Of a DNA stretch of 37,080 nt, positions 7,943 through 15,571 are shown piece after piece. Under the pieces are notes generated by a model, which saw nothing but the letters and a program-made list of their open reading frames with translations, did not search any database and was not told where the DNA came from. Each line of letters starts with the position of its first letter. The first letter of the stretch is position 1. Both the position numbers and the translations under genes were made by a program. The stretch lies in assembly GCA_016937015.1 (NCBI GenBank), contig JAFGWT010000360.1, forward strand, positions 1-37,080, read 5' to 3'. Origin of the DNA: Deltaproteobacteria bacterium (GTDB lineage: Bacteria > Myxococcota_A > Polyangia > JAAYKL01).

Positions 7943-9148
7943 CTAATTTGAGTATTTTGCGGCGACAATCGCTTTTTGAAGGTCGTCAAGAACATCTCTG
8001 TCCAAGGGTTTGTTAACGATGGCGGCTTCGTAAAAATATCCAGAAGCGCCGCCACTGTTGTCACCGCCGATGCCAAGAATGAGCGATCCCTGCTTCTGCA
8101 TGGGCACATAGCCAACTTTCTCGGGTCGAATGCCGTCATACATTTCGGTCAGTCCGCCGTCTGCCGCATCGCCGGCATACAGTGCGAAGCGACCCTTGCC
8201 GTCGTTTTCATCTTCGACGTCACCCACCAGAATGCCTGTGACAAATTCGGATGTGAGGGACTTATTGGAGGAAATGCCCTGGTCCTGACCATTTTCCCAG
8301 CCTGCATACAGGCCGTCTTCAAGGTCCGCCATTACCCATGGACCATCGCCGCTGCCGGTTCCCCAGATGACGCCGTTGCCGAAGTAGATGGCTTCCATGG
8401 TACCGTTGTGGTCGTTGTTACAGGTGGTTTCAGCGTTTCCGTAGTCGAAACAGCAACCGTTATTCAAGCCGTTGGAACTGGTAATCATGTAAATGGTCTG
8501 AGGGGTGTCGCCCGTCGCCAGATCAGTTCCGATTTCGAATTTGCATCCTTCACAACCGGCGCGATAGCCCATGCCGGGGCGGAAAAGCATACCATAGGCA
8601 TCGTTTCCGTTTATCTTAACTGGAAGATCCGACGCATTTACCGGTTTGTCCGGCGTTGCTTTGGCGCCGCCAAGCGGAGCGGGCTCCAGATCATTGCTGG
8701 GTCCGTCCTCATGTTCAGCCTGATCGTAAACGATGGAAATCGTGCACAGGGCCCCTTTGCAGAACTCATCGTGGGATTCCACATCGGCATAGCCGTCTTT
8801 GGCATCAATATCGAGGGTGTCGCCCTGACATGATCCCGGACCGGGCACTGATAGCCCTTTGCAGATCTGGTAGAGCGGGCCGTCATACCCGGAGCGGAGC
8901 AGCCTGACTGTACTGTGTGCGGAGACACACGGGGCGCCGGCGTCTTCGAAAAGATCGCACGGCAGCGTGGCGTCAGCGTCGCCATCTGAATCGCTGTCCG
9001 AGTCACTATCTGAGTCACTGTCCGCATCACTGCTGTTGCCAGTGTCTCCGGCATCGGATTCGTATGTCGCGCAACCAACGACAAAAAGGCCCAATGTCAT
9101 CAGACTGGGCATCAACATGGCGATAATAATTGATTTAATTCTCTTCAT
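7943..9148 (-). CDS. GH54-type alpha-L-arabinofuranosidase, SD-stalk lipoprotein
   Basis: A 401-residue protein: lipoprotein signal (FVVGC, Cys about 26), short SD stalk (about 41-60), then a domain that follows the fungal ArfB catalytic fold from start to end. Matches by eye include PCDLFEDAGAPCVSAHST, IVYDQ, GMGYR, the vicinal cysteines in CCFDYGNAET (about 232-233), WVMADLEDG (nucleophile Glu about 277) and ILGIGGDNSGG (acid/base Asp about 363), ending IVAAKYSN. The C-terminal arabinose-binding CBM42 of fungal enzymes is absent. GH54 releases terminal arabinofuranose from arabinan and arabinoxylan. The family is best known from fungi, so a bacterial lipoprotein version is notable. ATG 9148 is preceded by GGAGGTTTCGCT on the minus strand, a good ribosome site. 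First gene of a GH54-porin-epimerase operon. Confidence 0.93.
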   Translation of the reverse strand: MKRIKSIIIAMLMPSLMTLGLFVVGCATYESDAGDTGNSSDADSDSDSDSDSDSDGDADATLPCDLFEDAGAPCVSAHSTVRLLRSGYDGPLYQICKGLSVPGPGSCQGDTLDIDAKDGYADVESHDEFCKGALCTISIVYDQAEHEDGPSNDLEPAPLGGAKATPDKPVNASDLPVKINGNDAYGMLFRPGMGYRAGCEGCKFEIGTDLATGDTPQTIYMITSSNGLNNGCCFDYGNAETTCNNDHNGTMEAIYFGNGVIWGTGSGDGPWVMADLEDGLYAGWENGQDQGISSNKSLTSEFVTGILVGDVEDENDGKGRFALYAGDAADGGLTEMYDGIRPEKVGYVPMQKQGSLILGIGGDNSGGASGYFYEAAIVNKPLDRDVLDDLQKAIVAAKYSN

Positions 9149-9447
9149 AGCGAAACCTCCAAAATATTCACTTTGATCTGGAAAGGAAAAAATTTGTAAA
9201 CCTTGTCATTTGCGATTCTCATCAAAATAAAAACAGAATCCGTCATTGCTATCAATATGCTTCCCTCTATGGACACGCGAAATGGTTCCATCTATTTTTC
9301 TTAAAAATTACAACATGTTCTTAAGCAAAAAAGTAACCTCTAAGCAAGCTGCAGTGCGCTTGTCGTTTAAAAACGGGTGATCTCCGGGCAAAATACTTTC
9401 GGTTCAGGTAGTGAAACAAAATGTCTGTGCGCGACATGAGTTACCGC
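9149..9447 (-). promoter_or_regulatory. Leader/promoter region of the GH54-porin-epimerase operon
   Basis: A 299-base AT-rich gap with no credible gene. I see no copy of the TGTTA-CG-TAACA operator here. There is an AACATGTT palindrome near 9312 inside loosely paired CTTAA/TTAAG arms. The promoter for 9148 must lie here or be read through from the symporter-epimerase genes; I cannot place -35/-10 boxes with confidence. Confidence 0.4.
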
Positions 9448-10509
9448 CTATTTTACGCTGAACTTATACCTGGTGGTCGTATCGTAAATTTCATCTGGAC
9501 TCAGGATGACACTCGGCCAACCAGGTTCACCGCTATGATTGGGGCTGTCAGGGGCGTGCTGGGTTTCCAGACACAGGCCGCTTCGAAAACCGTATGCCCG
9601 CCCGGATTTGCCAATCAGACGTCCGTCCAGAAAATTGCCACTGTAGAACTGAATGCACGGTTCCTGGGTGAATACTTCCAGTATGCGGCCGCTCGCTGGT
9701 TCGTATACTGTCGCTGCCAGTGCCATATCGTTACCTTTGCGATCCAGTACCCAGTTGTGATCGTATCCGGGACCATTCCTGATCTGTTCATCGTCGGCAT
9801 CAATGTCCCTGCCGATTGGCTTCGGTTCACGGAAGTCAAATGGGGTTTGGGCAACGTTCGCAAATGCACCGGTCGGGATCAGTCCGGCATCAACCGGTGT
9901 GAACGTCGATGCATTAATCTGCAGAACGTGATCACTGATTGTTCCCTCACCCTCCCCCTTCAGATTAAAATAGGCGTGATTGGTCACATTCACGACCGTC
10001 GGCGTATCCGTCATGCCTGTATAATGCATGACAAGCTCATTTTGTTCGGTCAGGCTGTACCTCACGCTGATTTTCAGATTGCCTGGATAGCCTTCTTCAC
10101 CATCCTTGGCGAGATAGGAGAATGTCACGCCGTTACCGGCCACGTCGGCATCCCACACCACTTTATCGAAGCCCATGTGGCCGCCGTGTAAGTGATTCGC
10201 ACCGTTGTTGGTGGAAAGGGAATACTCTGTGCCGTCAATTGAAAATCTGCCCCTGGCGATGCGGTTGCCATAGCGTCCAACCACAGCGCCAAAATAGGGA
10301 CGGTCAATGGCGTTAATGTAACCTTCGAGGGAGTTGTGACCAAGGACGACATCAGTCATATTGCCGTTGCGGTCGGGAACAACAATCGACGTGACTGTCG
10401 CACCATAGTTGGTTATTCGGACAATCACGCCGCTGTTGTTGGTTAATGTGTACACACCGACGGCGTCGAAGTCGGTTACACCGACACTGGAGGTAGTTCT
10501 GTTACTCAA
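9448..10509 (-). CDS. galM: Aldose 1-epimerase (mutarotase), cytosolic
   Basis: A 353-residue protein without signal peptide, the normal length for the family. Active-site landmarks are HLHGGH (His about 108), VTNHAYFNL (His about 178), YDHNWVL (Asp about 250) and LCLETQHAPDSPNH (catalytic Glu about 315). It equilibrates sugar anomers in the cytoplasm, supplying the form used by the isomerase. No ATG is available near the N-terminus; the best start is TTG at 10509, with AAAGAGAT about 7 bases upstream, 21 bases after the symporter stop, so translation may be coupled. It is the second mutarotase in this locus; the other (4966-6186) is exported, giving one enzyme on each side of the inner membrane. 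Confidence 0.92.
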   Translation of the reverse strand: MSNRTTSSVGVTDFDAVGVYTLTNNSGVIVRITNYGATVTSIVVPDRNGNMTDVVLGHNSLEGYINAIDRPYFGAVVGRYGNRIARGRFSIDGTEYSLSTNNGANHLHGGHMGFDKVVWDADVAGNGVTFSYLAKDGEEGYPGNLKISVRYSLTEQNELVMHYTGMTDTPTVVNVTNHAYFNLKGEGEGTISDHVLQINASTFTPVDAGLIPTGAFANVAQTPFDFREPKPIGRDIDADDEQIRNGPGYDHNWVLDRKGNDMALAATVYEPASGRILEVFTQEPCIQFYSGNFLDGRLIGKSGRAYGFRSGLCLETQHAPDSPNHSGEPGWPSVILSPDEIYDTTTRYKFSVK

Positions 10510-10530
10510 AAGAATCTCTTTTCGGTGGTA

Positions 10531-12255
10531 TTACCAGAAATACCAGTAGAATACCACGGTCGCGACAATGATCAGTCCTGTCCAAAGCAGGTCCCAATTG
10601 TTCCAGCTGTTGCGGGTTTCCGCTTTCTGCTCTTCGGTTTCCGTACCGAATACCAAACCACGGATTCTGTTTTCGTCCGGTGCCTGGGTCAGGATACTCA
10701 CAATGCCCACAACTGCCATGCAGAAGATGAGCATACCGCCGGAGAAGAAGAGCCAGTTGACTTCGTAAAACAGTTTGTAAAAGAAGTTGTCGACACCGTT
10801 GGCGGCCGCCCACTCGTGTACATCGTTCCCCTGTCCGGCCTGTGTGGTGTAGTACACTTTGGCCCCCAGACGGGTTAGACCAATGATCATTCCGGAAATC
10901 AGTCCCCACATGCCGCCAAGGGCTGAAGCGCGTTTCCAGAGGACGCCGAGCAGGAATGCCGCAGCGATGCCGGGCGCCAGTACGGACTGGACGTCCTGCA
11001 GGTAGGCGTAAAGCACATCACCGATGTTTTTCATGATCGGAATCCAGAGAATGCCGAGCACAACGATGACAACCGTGGCCACACGACCCACTTGCACAAG
11101 ATGACGCTGAGACGCTTCGGGTTTGAATTTCTGGTAGAAGTCGATTGTAAACAGCATGGCTGAGGAGTTGAAAAGCGATGCGAGTGAGCTCATCAGGGCG
11201 GCGAGAATACCGCAGACAACCAGCCCCTTGACGCCCGCCGGAAGCAGCGTGGCCACCAGAGACGGGAACGCCGCATCCGGCGTGGACAACTGATAAACCG
11301 AACCGTTGATTTCAATGCCTTTGGTGGACATGGCGAAAGCGATCATGCCGGGAATGAGGAACAGGAACACCGGTGTCATTTTAAGGAATGCACCGAAAAT
11401 GGCACCCCGGCGCGCCTGGGTCTGATCGCGGCCGGAAAGTACACGCTGGACGATGAACTGGTCGGTGCACCAGTACCAGAAGCCAATCACTGCGGAACCG
11501 ATGAGCACGCCGAGCCAGGGGAAATTGGCATCCTCGTTGCTGCGAATCAGGTTGGCCATGCTGTCACCGTATTCGTTGACCGGTGTGGCGCGAACCACTT
11601 CCATCATTTCGTCCCATCCGCCCAGCGATCTCAGCCCCAGAACCACAATAATCAGGGATCCGAGCAGCAGAATCGGCGTCTGGAGCACTGAGGTGTAAAG
11701 CACGGATTTCATACCGCCCAGGACGGTGTAGATGGCGGTGATAACCACCAGACCGATGGCGGAAATCCAGAAAAAGTCGATGCCCCACAATGTATCGATG
11801 CCGAATACCTGCTGGAATACCAGTCCGCCGGCATAAACGGTCACTGCCACCTTGGTTAGAACGTAACTGATAAGCGAAATCAGCGACAGAATCGTGCGTG
11901 ATTGGGAGTTGTAGCGCTTTTCGAGGAACTCCGGCATGGTGAGGACCATGCTGCGCGAATAAAAAGGAACGAATGCCCAACCCAGAATGAGGATCATCCA
12001 GCCCTGGATTTCCCAGTGCGCCATGGCCATGCCGCTTGATGCCCCGGCGCCGGCCAGACCAATCAGATGCTCCGAACCGATGTTTGATGCAAAGATGGAT
12101 GCACCAATTGCCAGCCAGCCAGCCCCGCGTCCCGCCAGAAAGTAGTCCTGTGAGTTCTCTTCCTTCTGCTTCGACACCCAGATAATAATGCCAACCAGAC
12201 CGGCTGCAAAAGCTGCCAGCACGACCCAATCAAGCGCTGTAAATGTAGTTGTCAT
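10531..12255 (-). CDS. Sodium/solute symporter (SSS family), sugar transporter
   Basis: A 574-residue integral membrane protein with the hydrophobic pattern of about 14 transmembrane helices. It shows SSS-family landmarks: ASNIGSEHLIGLAGAGASSG in the first helices, MPEFLEKRYN, the conserved FIVQRVLSGRDQTQARRG, and a long C-terminal loop before the last helix. Closest in style to SGLT/vSGLT-type Na+/sugar symporters. It imports sugar across the inner membrane with Na+. Arabinose is the likely substrate from context: it precedes a cytosolic mutarotase and lies in an arabinofuranosidase/araA locus. ATG 12255 is preceded by AGGAGAAGGTGA on the minus strand, a strong ribosome site. A LacI-type operator candidate lies about 190 bases upstream. 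Confidence 0.93.
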   Translation of the reverse strand: MTTTFTALDWVVLAAFAAGLVGIIIWVSKQKEENSQDYFLAGRGAGWLAIGASIFASNIGSEHLIGLAGAGASSGMAMAHWEIQGWMILILGWAFVPFYSRSMVLTMPEFLEKRYNSQSRTILSLISLISYVLTKVAVTVYAGGLVFQQVFGIDTLWGIDFFWISAIGLVVITAIYTVLGGMKSVLYTSVLQTPILLLGSLIIVVLGLRSLGGWDEMMEVVRATPVNEYGDSMANLIRSNEDANFPWLGVLIGSAVIGFWYWCTDQFIVQRVLSGRDQTQARRGAIFGAFLKMTPVFLFLIPGMIAFAMSTKGIEINGSVYQLSTPDAAFPSLVATLLPAGVKGLVVCGILAALMSSLASLFNSSAMLFTIDFYQKFKPEASQRHLVQVGRVATVVIVVLGILWIPIMKNIGDVLYAYLQDVQSVLAPGIAAAFLLGVLWKRASALGGMWGLISGMIIGLTRLGAKVYYTTQAGQGNDVHEWAAANGVDNFFYKLFYEVNWLFFSGGMLIFCMAVVGIVSILTQAPDENRIRGLVFGTETEEQKAETRNSWNNWDLLWTGLIIVATVVFYWYFW

Positions 12256-12444
12256 TCACCTTCTCCTGTTTAGATTTGCTTTGGAAATCATTGTGTTTGT
12301 CTTTCGTCGAGGTTCACTCACCGGGCATAGTGACCTTTTGCGCTGCCGTCATCCTACCTATTTTTGCAATACGTAAGTTTTACTGTTCAAGACTGACCAA
12401 GCTGCAATTGAAAAGACAAATTCTCGAAGCGATTTATCACAAAA

Positions 12445-12458
12445 TGTTATCGCTAACA
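12445..12458. promoter_or_regulatory. Candidate LacI-family operator upstream of symporter
   Basis: TGTTATCGCTAACA is a 14-base palindrome with a single mismatched pair and a central CG, typical of LacI-family sites. On the minus strand it reads TGTTAGCGATAACA, sharing the GATAACA half with 762-775. It lies in the 287-base gap between the caspase gene stop and the symporter ATG, on the promoter side of the symporter. The same gap has a CAAAACCGGTTTTTG dyad near 12471-12485. Confidence 0.6.
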
Positions 12459-12542
12459 ACCGGGAAAGATCAAAACCGGTTTTTGTGCCGGATATGGCGG
12501 GTGGGGTGAAGCTTCAATGGGTCCCATGAGTTATTTGACTGG

Positions 12543-14813
12543 TTACGATGTTTTCTTGCCCCGCCAGGAATTGTGTTGCCCCCATTTGGGTTCCCATTGA
12601 ATCCCCACAAACATGCCCAGGGACAACTCGTAATCCAGTTTTTCGCCATGGTGCCTGATGAAGCTGAGGCCCGGACTGATGGCCACAGAGTCTCGGTTCT
12701 CCGAGATCAGATTGTTAAGGGAAATACCTGCATATACGGATACCTGGTCGTATAACCTGTAGCCGACTGAGCTGCGGAGTCTGGCAATGGCGTCGGTATC
12801 CGGCATATCGCTCCCACTGTCGCCGGGTTTCCATTCGTAAATGGCATCAATTTCAGTCCAGACCGGATGAAACTCCAGATGGACGCCAATACCAAAGATG
12901 GCACTCTCAAAGGCGTGCGCGCCCCACTCCGCCAGAGAACTGCCGAAGATACCATAGGTGTAGCGGCTGCCCACCTTGAGTCCCATGTTCAGGGCGCCCG
13001 GATCGGAAACCCAGGCGGTGGGGGCAAAAATGCCGTCACCGGCGTAGTTGACCAGACCCAGCTGCAATCCTTTGAATTCACCTTTGGCGATGTTGACCAG
13101 TCCAATTTGAAGGCCGGTGGTGGCCTCGCCGGCGTTGACCAGACCCATCTGCACGCCCCTTGTAACGAATCCGCCAAGGTTGACCAGTCCGGTCTGCCAG
13201 CCATCAAGAGAAGCCGAGTAATTTATGAGCCCGGCCTGCCAGCCTTTCATGTCGCCGCTTTGGATGTTCACCAGACCATGCTGGGCCCCCTGCATATCCG
13301 CGGTGACATTTACCAGCCCCGCCTGGTAGCCGGTGAAGGTGTCGCCGTTAATGTTTACAAGACCGTTCTGCATGCCGATGGTGGTGTGGCTGGTATTGAC
13401 GAGTCCGGCCTGGTAGCCTGCGGTCTGATGTATGCTGACATTGACCAGCGAAAACTGAGCACCGCGAAGGGAGCCGGCGCGGTTGACAAAGCCCGAGGTT
13501 TGCATCCCATTCACATGATGGGTGCGTACATTGACAAAGGCGCCAATCTCCAGTCCATCAAGAGAATGCCCCTTACCAAAAAAATTGAGCGCAAAACTGT
13601 TACGGGTTGGCGCCCGGCCATTGGTTGAGAGCTGGGGGGCAAATCCCACTGCCACTGGACGATACCCTGGGGCGGCTTCGGTATTGTCCAGTTCCGCAGC
13701 CCCTGAGGCGCCATCGCCTCTTGCAACCGTCGCCCCCCTGGAAATCCGCTGCAGAGAGTCACCGTTGATGCGGACGGGCCGATTGCGGCCGACGGTTGTT
13801 TTGCCGCGACGCAGTTCCGATTTTGAATCGATGGTGATAATGTATTTTCCCGGCTGCACGCCCAAACGGATAGGGCGGTTGGATGATTTGTTGATTTCGG
13901 CAACCAGATTGCCCTTGCTGTCCCGGACATAAATACGGCCGAGGACCTCCGGGGCAAAGATGATTGCCGCTTCGGTGGTGCGCAGATCAGTCAGCACGAA
14001 ATCTCCGGCGCCGGCCAGTCTGAAGTCGTAGTTGGGGTGCTGGGCCCCCGCCTGGGTGTCCGTGGTGCGGTGAAGGGTTTCATCGAATGCGTACGCGTAG
14101 GATTCATTGAGGGTCACCCGCCCGTCCCGGTCCGCGTCCGCGGCGCCCCGCATGCCGGATACCAGAAAATGAGTAAAGTACGAACCGCCGACCTTGTCGG
14201 ATTCCTGAGCCACCTCATCTGCGGCAGATGAGGTCAGGATGGCCACTCCTTCCACCTCCGCAGAGGCGTCCACCAGAAATGGGGCAGTGCGCACCCCGCC
14301 TTTAACTCTGACAAGCGCACCCGAAGCGCAGGAATCAAGGATACCCACCCGCACCCGCGCGGGCAGGGTGTTGATCTGGTGTCTCATTTCCCTGTAAGTG
14401 TACACTTCGTTTTCAAGCAGAAGTCCAAGTTCATCTGAATGACCGGAATAGTAAAAGATCAGTTCCGTTCTGTCACCGCGGCTGCGCGACGCCTTCAGCA
14501 TCCGCGTAATCCGGGTAAAGCCATTGACCAGGTCCTGACGTCCGGCGTTGGTAATCAGCAGCAGATCTTTTTTTTGAACGCCGCCCAGCTGTACCAGCAC
14601 ATTGGCAAATGCCGCGGCGTCTGTATCTGCATATCGCAGCGTTGCCCGTTCAGCGCCCCCATTATTGGCGCCGACCACCATTGCGAATCGGCGAATGGGC
14701 ACTTCGTCTTCGGCCGTGGCAGGCGGAGTGATGTAAAACAGCATCAGCAATATGCTGCCGGCGATTAATGACTGGAAAGTGCCAGGTCTGAATATGGCTG
14801 TTTCTGATTTCAT
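12543..14813 (-). CDS. Exported caspase-like protein with GLVN surface repeats and C-terminal beta region
   Basis: A 756-residue protein: N-terminal signal/anchor (about 14-34), then a caspase/peptidase C14 fold (about 40-275) with the catalytic dyad in FYYSGHSD (His about 125) and ILDSCASGAL (Cys about 162). An EF-hand-like DADRDGRVTLNE (about 226-237) follows inside the same domain. Next is a PEGA-like segment (about 290-350), then about 12 copies of a G-x-Q-x-G-L-V-N unit spaced 18-20 residues (about 418-590), resembling the LA_2272-type surface repeat known from Leptospira. The C-terminus looks like outer-membrane strands. Caspase homologues cleave after Arg/Lys or Asp; here the target is unknown. 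ATG 14813 has GGAG 8 bases upstream, only 5 bases after the preceding gene, so the two form an operon. Confidence 0.85.
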   Translation of the reverse strand: MKSETAIFRPGTFQSLIAGSILLMLFYITPPATAEDEVPIRRFAMVVGANNGGAERATLRYADTDAAAFANVLVQLGGVQKKDLLLITNAGRQDLVNGFTRITRMLKASRSRGDRTELIFYYSGHSDELGLLLENEVYTYREMRHQINTLPARVRVGILDSCASGALVRVKGGVRTAPFLVDASAEVEGVAILTSSAADEVAQESDKVGGSYFTHFLVSGMRGAADADRDGRVTLNESYAYAFDETLHRTTDTQAGAQHPNYDFRLAGAGDFVLTDLRTTEAAIIFAPEVLGRIYVRDSKGNLVAEINKSSNRPIRLGVQPGKYIITIDSKSELRRGKTTVGRNRPVRINGDSLQRISRGATVARGDGASGAAELDNTEAAPGYRPVAVGFAPQLSTNGRAPTRNSFALNFFGKGHSLDGLEIGAFVNVRTHHVNGMQTSGFVNRAGSLRGAQFSLVNVSIHQTAGYQAGLVNTSHTTIGMQNGLVNINGDTFTGYQAGLVNVTADMQGAQHGLVNIQSGDMKGWQAGLINYSASLDGWQTGLVNLGGFVTRGVQMGLVNAGEATTGLQIGLVNIAKGEFKGLQLGLVNYAGDGIFAPTAWVSDPGALNMGLKVGSRYTYGIFGSSLAEWGAHAFESAIFGIGVHLEFHPVWTEIDAIYEWKPGDSGSDMPDTDAIARLRSSVGYRLYDQVSVYAGISLNNLISENRDSVAISPGLSFIRHHGEKLDYELSLGMFVGIQWEPKWGQHNSWRGKKTS

Positions 14814-14818
14814 TCCCG

Positions 14819-15487
14819 CTACTCCGTTGGGTGTATTTTTTGAACTGGTCTGGGCAGCTTGTGTAACACAACCCTGTCGATTTGAACATTTTCAGATGCT
14901 GGCAGCGATTGCGCGATGGATTTTATGTGCCTGCTGCTCTTTAATACCTGTTTAAGTGGAATCGGCGCGTCCGAAGCCAGCATGAAAAATATTTCAAATC
15001 CCGGGGCATCATCCAGTTCAAAGGCAAAGGGCAACACGTGTGTGCCGGATTTGATGCGTGCTTCGGTGGACCCCTGATCGGGAAAATGCTGAGAGACGAC
15101 CCCTCGACCATCGACTGACAGAATGACCGCAAATGCCATTTCGGTCGTGTACTGGAGCTGTACCTCATCTCCTTCGAAAACCGAGTCGCCTGAGCGAAGC
15201 AGTTCGGGGTAGTCGGCAATTTTTTTATATAACCGCAACCTGGGCGCGCGATCGTCTTTGGATGGTATGTACAGATGTTTCGGGTACACCCATTCAATGG
15301 TTGGCGACTGGGTGAGGAAATATTGCTGATGGACCCGGGGTTGAGACGGAATGACAAATATCCCCTTGAACACAGCAGCAGTCAGTATCACAGCGCCGAT
15401 GGCGAGCATTGTAAAACCGACGGCATATCTGTGTGACCACCGTTTTTTTTTCGGGTGAAACAAATATATGTTGGCTTTGGCACACAT
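14819..15487 (-). CDS. Single-pass membrane protein with DUF4384-like region, caspase partner
   Basis: A 222-residue protein. A basic cytoplasmic N-terminus (PKKKRWSHR) is followed by one transmembrane helix (about 22-42) and an extracytoplasmic domain. The domain contains RSGDSVFEGDEVQLQYTTE, then a beta-rich stretch AFAVILSVDGRG, then VLPFAFELDDAPGFEIFFMLAS. This order resembles DUF4384-type domains that often accompany secreted caspase proteins in Myxococcota; the assignment is from memory and tentative. There is no zinc-finger anti-sigma motif. It is translated just before the caspase gene (5-base gap), which argues for a joint complex or regulation of the protease. ATG at 15487; no strong Shine-Dalgarno is visible. 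Confidence 0.65.
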   Translation of the reverse strand: MCAKANIYLFHPKKKRWSHRYAVGFTMLAIGAVILTAAVFKGIFVIPSQPRVHQQYFLTQSPTIEWVYPKHLYIPSKDDRAPRLRLYKKIADYPELLRSGDSVFEGDEVQLQYTTEMAFAVILSVDGRGVVSQHFPDQGSTEARIKSGTHVLPFAFELDDAPGFEIFFMLASDAPIPLKQVLKSSRHIKSIAQSLPASENVQIDRVVLHKLPRPVQKIHPTE

Positions 15488-15571
15488 CTCTAAACCTGGA
15501 ACACCGGTTGGCGCGATATGTGTTACTTTTTTATTTCGAAGCGTTGATGAGGCGATGGCGCGTTTGGCGTA

